From Segatella copri DSM 18205 (GTDB lineage: Bacteria; Bacteroidota; Bacteroidia; Bacteroidales; Bacteroidaceae): a stretch of 64,000 nucleotides of DNA. Made by a program: the position numbers and the translations under genes. The DNA lies in NCBI RefSeq assembly GCF_025151535.1, contig NZ_CP102288.1, positions 315,501-379,500 of the forward strand. Reading direction: 5' to 3'. Below the pieces are notes generated by a model, which saw only the letters and a program-made list of their open reading frames with translations, was not told the DNA's origin and ran no database searches. Shown one piece after another: positions 61,357 through 64,000 of the stretch; position 1 is the first letter of the stretch, and the number at the start of each line of letters is the position of its first letter.

Positions 61357-62835
61357 ATGAAGATTACAAGATATATGGGAGCATTTGCAGTTATAGCAAT
61401 GCTTGCCGCTTGCTCTACAGATGAAGAGCAGGGCACTAACACTGCCGCCAATGAGGTGAAGATTACTGCCACCGTTGGTGGAAACAGCATTTTTACCCGT
61501 AGTAATCCTGTGGGTTCAGCAACGGAACAAGAGAACTTTAATGAGAACGATGTAATCAGTGTAACGACTGAGGGCAAAACCGTTATTTATAAGAAGACGG
61601 GCGAGGTATGGACACCTGCGAATTCAGGTGACTATCTGCTCTGGACGGGTAATGCCCAGACTTTCGAGGCTTGTTATCCAGGGAATTCCACCAATTCTAT
61701 CTCTGAGGGTCATATCGAAGCTGATCAATCTGACATCACGAAAATTGCTCAGTCTGATTATATGATATGCAGAAAAGAGATAGAAAAGAAAGATATTCCT
61801 GCCGACAGACAGTTGACATTGAACTTTGAACGTCAGACGGCTCGTGTCATAGTCAAAGTAAGTGCTTTTGGAAATGAGTTCGAAGGACTGAATCCTACGC
61901 TTTCTGCCGTAGAAGTTTATTCTAAGCTGAAAGTTCCTGCAGAAGATGGTGACAGCTACGCACCCATCCAAACTTATAAAAAAGAAGAAAATGGCAACAA
62001 TGTATTCTATGCTTTGGTATCTCCTGGAGCAGGCAATAATGCAGAGAATTTCCTGAAACTCACTGTGACATACAATGATGGTGAGGGCAACGCAACTCAG
62101 ACTAAAGAACTGTATGTAACTGGAATTCCTGCTCTTGACAAAGCTATGAGCTATACCTATGATGTAAAAATAGGTAAGGACAAAGCTATAATAGGAAGTG
62201 TAAGTGTTACGGATTGGGGTACTGGCGATGCAATTACTGGTGGCGATGCTGTAACAACTACAGAAAATGCCGTACTAATTATAAAAAATGCTTTGGCTGC
62301 GGGCAAAACGAACATTGAAATCAAGAATTTGCCTGCAAATGCAGATAATAGTGTGTTTGATGCTATAAGAGAAGCTCTAAGCAGTGCAAGTGAAGGCAGT
62401 ATAGAATTAACTGTTTACGGAGTTGAGGCTTTGCCGTCTAATGCATTTTCGAATTGTCAACCGCTGAAATTAATTAGCTTGCCAGATGTAAAGAGTATAG
62501 AGTCGTTGGCTTTTCAGGGGTGTAATGGTCTTGAAACAATCTATGCTCCGAGAGTTTCATTTATAAATGACTTTGCCTTTTCCGATTGTCAATACCTAAA
62601 ATCGGTGACATTAGGTAATATTTCCGCTGCAGGTATCCGTATCTTTGATAATGTATATACTGAATCTGTAGATTTAATTTTGTCACAAGATCAAAAGGTT
62701 ATGACAGGAAGTGATGTTGAAGGGTGGCGATCTGATGAATCATCTGCGGATTATGAAGATTCTGCTGATCATAGACGAAAACGATTTCTTGGAAAAACAT
62801 TCAAATCCATAAAATGTGGACGTACTAAATATTAA
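61357..62835 (+). CDS. Fimbrillin-like protein with C-terminal BspA-type leucine-rich repeats
   Basis: A 492-residue lipoprotein precursor (lipobox LAAC, Cys19). Residues about 25-310 are fimbrillin: NFNENDVISVTTEGK, LLWTGNAQTFEACYPG, LNFERQTARVIVKVSAF and SVSVTDWGTGDAITGG, with a possible cleavage site in SIFTRSNPV. From about residue 360 three BspA-like leucine-rich repeats follow (ALPSNAFSNC, SIESLAFQGCNGLETIYAP, INDFAFSDCQYLKSVTL). BspA repeats in oral Bacteroidota bind fibronectin and other bacteria. As the last gene of the operon, carrying an extra domain, it is the probable pilus-tip adhesin. The basic end (RRKRFLGKTFKSIKCG) is unusual. Confidence 0.8.
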   Translation: MKITRYMGAFAVIAMLAACSTDEEQGTNTAANEVKITATVGGNSIFTRSNPVGSATEQENFNENDVISVTTEGKTVIYKKTGEVWTPANSGDYLLWTGNAQTFEACYPGNSTNSISEGHIEADQSDITKIAQSDYMICRKEIEKKDIPADRQLTLNFERQTARVIVKVSAFGNEFEGLNPTLSAVEVYSKLKVPAEDGDSYAPIQTYKKEENGNNVFYALVSPGAGNNAENFLKLTVTYNDGEGNATQTKELYVTGIPALDKAMSYTYDVKIGKDKAIIGSVSVTDWGTGDAITGGDAVTTTENAVLIIKNALAAGKTNIEIKNLPANADNSVFDAIREALSSASEGSIELTVYGVEALPSNAFSNCQPLKLISLPDVKSIESLAFQGCNGLETIYAPRVSFINDFAFSDCQYLKSVTLGNISAAGIRIFDNVYTESVDLILSQDQKVMTGSDVEGWRSDESSADYEDSADHRRKRFLGKTFKSIKCGRTKY

Positions 62836-62931
62836 TAACAATTTAGAAATGAATAACATTAGATAAACTTCTAAGCTGGGCAGGAGTATAAGTTGCCTAG
62901 CAATTATATCCCCCCGCACTTCGGGAAACGA

Positions 62932-62976
62932 CAAGGGTCTATATGCCACGAAGAAAAGGTGGCGTATAGACCCTTG
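62932..62976. terminator. Hairpin between pilus operon and Rpn gene
   Basis: A 17-base stem, AAGGGTCTATATGCCAC with GTGGCGTATAGACCCTT (one G-U pair). It lies between two converging genes and may end both transcripts, though no strong T-run follows on either side. A smaller GCTGGGCA/TGCCTAGC hairpin lies at about 62875-62901. Confidence 0.6.
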
Positions 62977-62998
62977 ATTATATGGAGATATTCGTAAT

Positions 62999-63910
62999 CT
63001 AAATCTCCGCTTTCAGCAGCTTTATCTCCTCTGACGTCAGCCCCGTCATATCCATGATAGACGCTTCATCCATACCCTTTGCCAGCATCTTCCTGGCAAT
63101 CTCAAGGCTTCGCAGGTTCATGCCTTCAGCTCTACCCTTTTCCATGCCTATTTCTATACCTTCAGCTATACCTTCACGCTTGGCAGTGTCTACGGAATTC
63201 TTAATGTCGCGATATGCCATCTTGCTGGTCTCGTACTCCCTCATTTCCTGCGGAGTAAACTTGGCTATCTCGGCTTCCTCGAAGAGGCGGTCGAAAACCT
63301 TGTCGCACAGCTCTTTAGGGCGCTGGGTAAGCTTATAGAGATTCTTCAGAGCATAGAGCCACTTCTCGTAGAGCGTATCCAATTCTTCCAGGGTTTTGTT
63401 GAACTTGGAAATCTCTACATAGATATATTCGAGTTTGTCGTAAAATACTTTGTGGGTAGCTGTGTCGCACAACTGCACATGATGGCGGATTTTCTCCTTG
63501 TCGAAAGCATCCTCGTTCATGTTGAAGTTGAGCAGGGCAACGGTATAGATATTATTGAGCTTGAAATCCCACTCATTCCCCTTGGGCGCCTGTTCACGGA
63601 TAGGGAAGGTGGAGTAGAAGAGGGCGCGATCCTTGAAATACGTCTGGTAGGCATTCTGCATTTCTACGATGAACTTTTCGCCGTTTTCGCCCTCGCAATA
63701 TACATCAAAGATGGCTCTGCGGTCGGTATATACATCTCCCACATGCTCCGGGTTCAGATACGATACGTCCTTTACAACCTGTCTGCCATTAAACAAGCTG
63801 TTGAGGAAGCAAATGAGCAAATCCTTGTTCATCGCTGTTCCGAAAATTCGCTTGAAACCGAAGTCGGTCAGCAAGCTGATGTATCTTTCTTCTACCTGTT
63901 TCATAATCAT
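62999..63910 (-). CDS. Rpn-family PD-(D/E)XK nuclease (recombination-promoting nuclease/putative transposase)
   Basis: A protein of 303 residues (from 63910). It has the N-terminal RYISLLTDFGFKRIFGT signature, then the nuclease core: DVYTDRRAIFDVYCEGENGEKFIVEMQ with Asp and the E-x-Q catalytic residues, and KDRALFYSTFPIREQ. It ends in a helical segment with repeated AEGIEIGMEKGRAEGM, the coiled tail typical of the family. E. coli RpnA is a DNA endonuclease that promotes RecA-independent recombination; some family members may act in phage defence. I chose the start at 63910 (MIMKQVEER) since the upstream ATG at 63934 overlaps the -7 element. The ATG at 63904 is also possible. Confidence 0.85.
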   Translation of the reverse strand: MIMKQVEERYISLLTDFGFKRIFGTAMNKDLLICFLNSLFNGRQVVKDVSYLNPEHVGDVYTDRRAIFDVYCEGENGEKFIVEMQNAYQTYFKDRALFYSTFPIREQAPKGNEWDFKLNNIYTVALLNFNMNEDAFDKEKIRHHVQLCDTATHKVFYDKLEYIYVEISKFNKTLEELDTLYEKWLYALKNLYKLTQRPKELCDKVFDRLFEEAEIAKFTPQEMREYETSKMAYRDIKNSVDTAKREGIAEGIEIGMEKGRAEGMNLRSLEIARKMLAKGMDEASIMDMTGLTSEEIKLLKAEI

Positions 63911-63931
63911 CTGTATTAAAAATCCATGCCG

Positions 63932-63962
63932 CAAAGTTACGACTTTATTTTCAAACCCGCAA
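63932..63962 (-). promoter_or_regulatory. Promoter of the Rpn gene
   Basis: On the minus strand TTG (plus-strand CAA 63960-63962), a 20-base spacer and TAACTTTG (plus-strand CAAAGTTA 63932-63939). This rules out an upstream start at 63934. Confidence 0.75.
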
Positions 63963-64000
63963 GAGATTTCAGTGAAAAGTTTATGAAAAAGTAAGAGATT

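Noticed and set aside
63911-63934. Start of the Rpn gene at 63934
   Set aside because: That ATG overlaps the -7 element of a well-formed promoter, so it would not be in the transcript.
1-64000. tRNA, rRNA, replication origin or prophage
   Set aside because: I looked for tRNA-like cloverleaf ends, rRNA-like stretches, DnaA-box clusters and phage structural genes and saw none I could support.

Overview
The window looks like chromosome from a gut or oral Bacteroidota of the Prevotella/Segatella group (S. copri-like). The evidence is the set of lipoboxes and Bacteroidota-type families (BACON, fimbrillin, Mfa2, DUF2723, DUF5686, DUF4230, a hybrid two-component system with a propeller sensor). At least eight promoters also fit the Bacteroidota pattern TTG-N19/20-TAnnTTTG. 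The species call is inference; no rRNA or tRNA gene was seen.

Layout. (1) 2-9262 (+): a tight, probably single operon of envelope proteins, cut by the window start. It runs PEGA/barrel protein, seven-BACON lipoprotein, fimbrillin-like/FGE-fold lipoprotein, AbiC-like membrane protein, two LPP20-like secreted proteins, a transglutaminase-like protein, and a 37-residue peptide made of His-Xaa-Ser triads that is too short for most gene callers. This is the best candidate for an undescribed system. (2) 9343-9872: gene relics. (3) 9873-30455 (-): mostly housekeeping genes. These are a polysaccharide deacetylase, a DUF2723 glycosyltransferase-like protein, zinc ABC parts without a permease, a YqaA-like protein, purD, DPP-IV, a THUMP methyltransferase with an RGG tail, serine acetyltransferase, a 1479-residue CoA-dehydratase-activase fusion and a MATE pump. 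(4) 30560-35911: a GNAT-like protein, a LuxR response regulator and a DUF5686 protein, interspersed with palindromic repeats. (5) 36098-38884 (+): a PgpA-like phosphatase, a CDP-alcohol phosphatidyltransferase, an Aur1-like PAP2 enzyme and a GtrA-like protein, resembling a bacterial inositol-(sphingo)lipid cluster. (6) 39122-50119 (+): a LacI regulator with its own operator, a hybrid two-component sensor, GH31 and GH2. This is a small glycan locus, probably for xyloglucan-type oligosaccharides, with no SusC/SusD. (7) 50126-55051: a candidate small RNA, a GNAT, an alanine/sodium symporter, a DUF4230 pair and a DUF4738-like lipoprotein. (8) 55342-57990: a small toxin-antitoxin-like pair with a shortened GNAT, then a complete IS1182-type element. 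(9) 58170-62835 (+): a type V pilus (fimbrillin) operon with a broken first gene, an Mfa2-like anchor, two fimbrillins and a fimbrillin with BspA-like leucine-rich repeats. (10) 62999-63910 (-): an Rpn-family nuclease.

Two families of palindromic elements are scattered between genes: three copies of about 200-280 bp and two copies of about 160 bp. Both families share similar outer ends (AACTTTCGCA-like), which suggests non-autonomous mobile elements. All functional statements come from reading the sequence and remembered family features. No database search was run.
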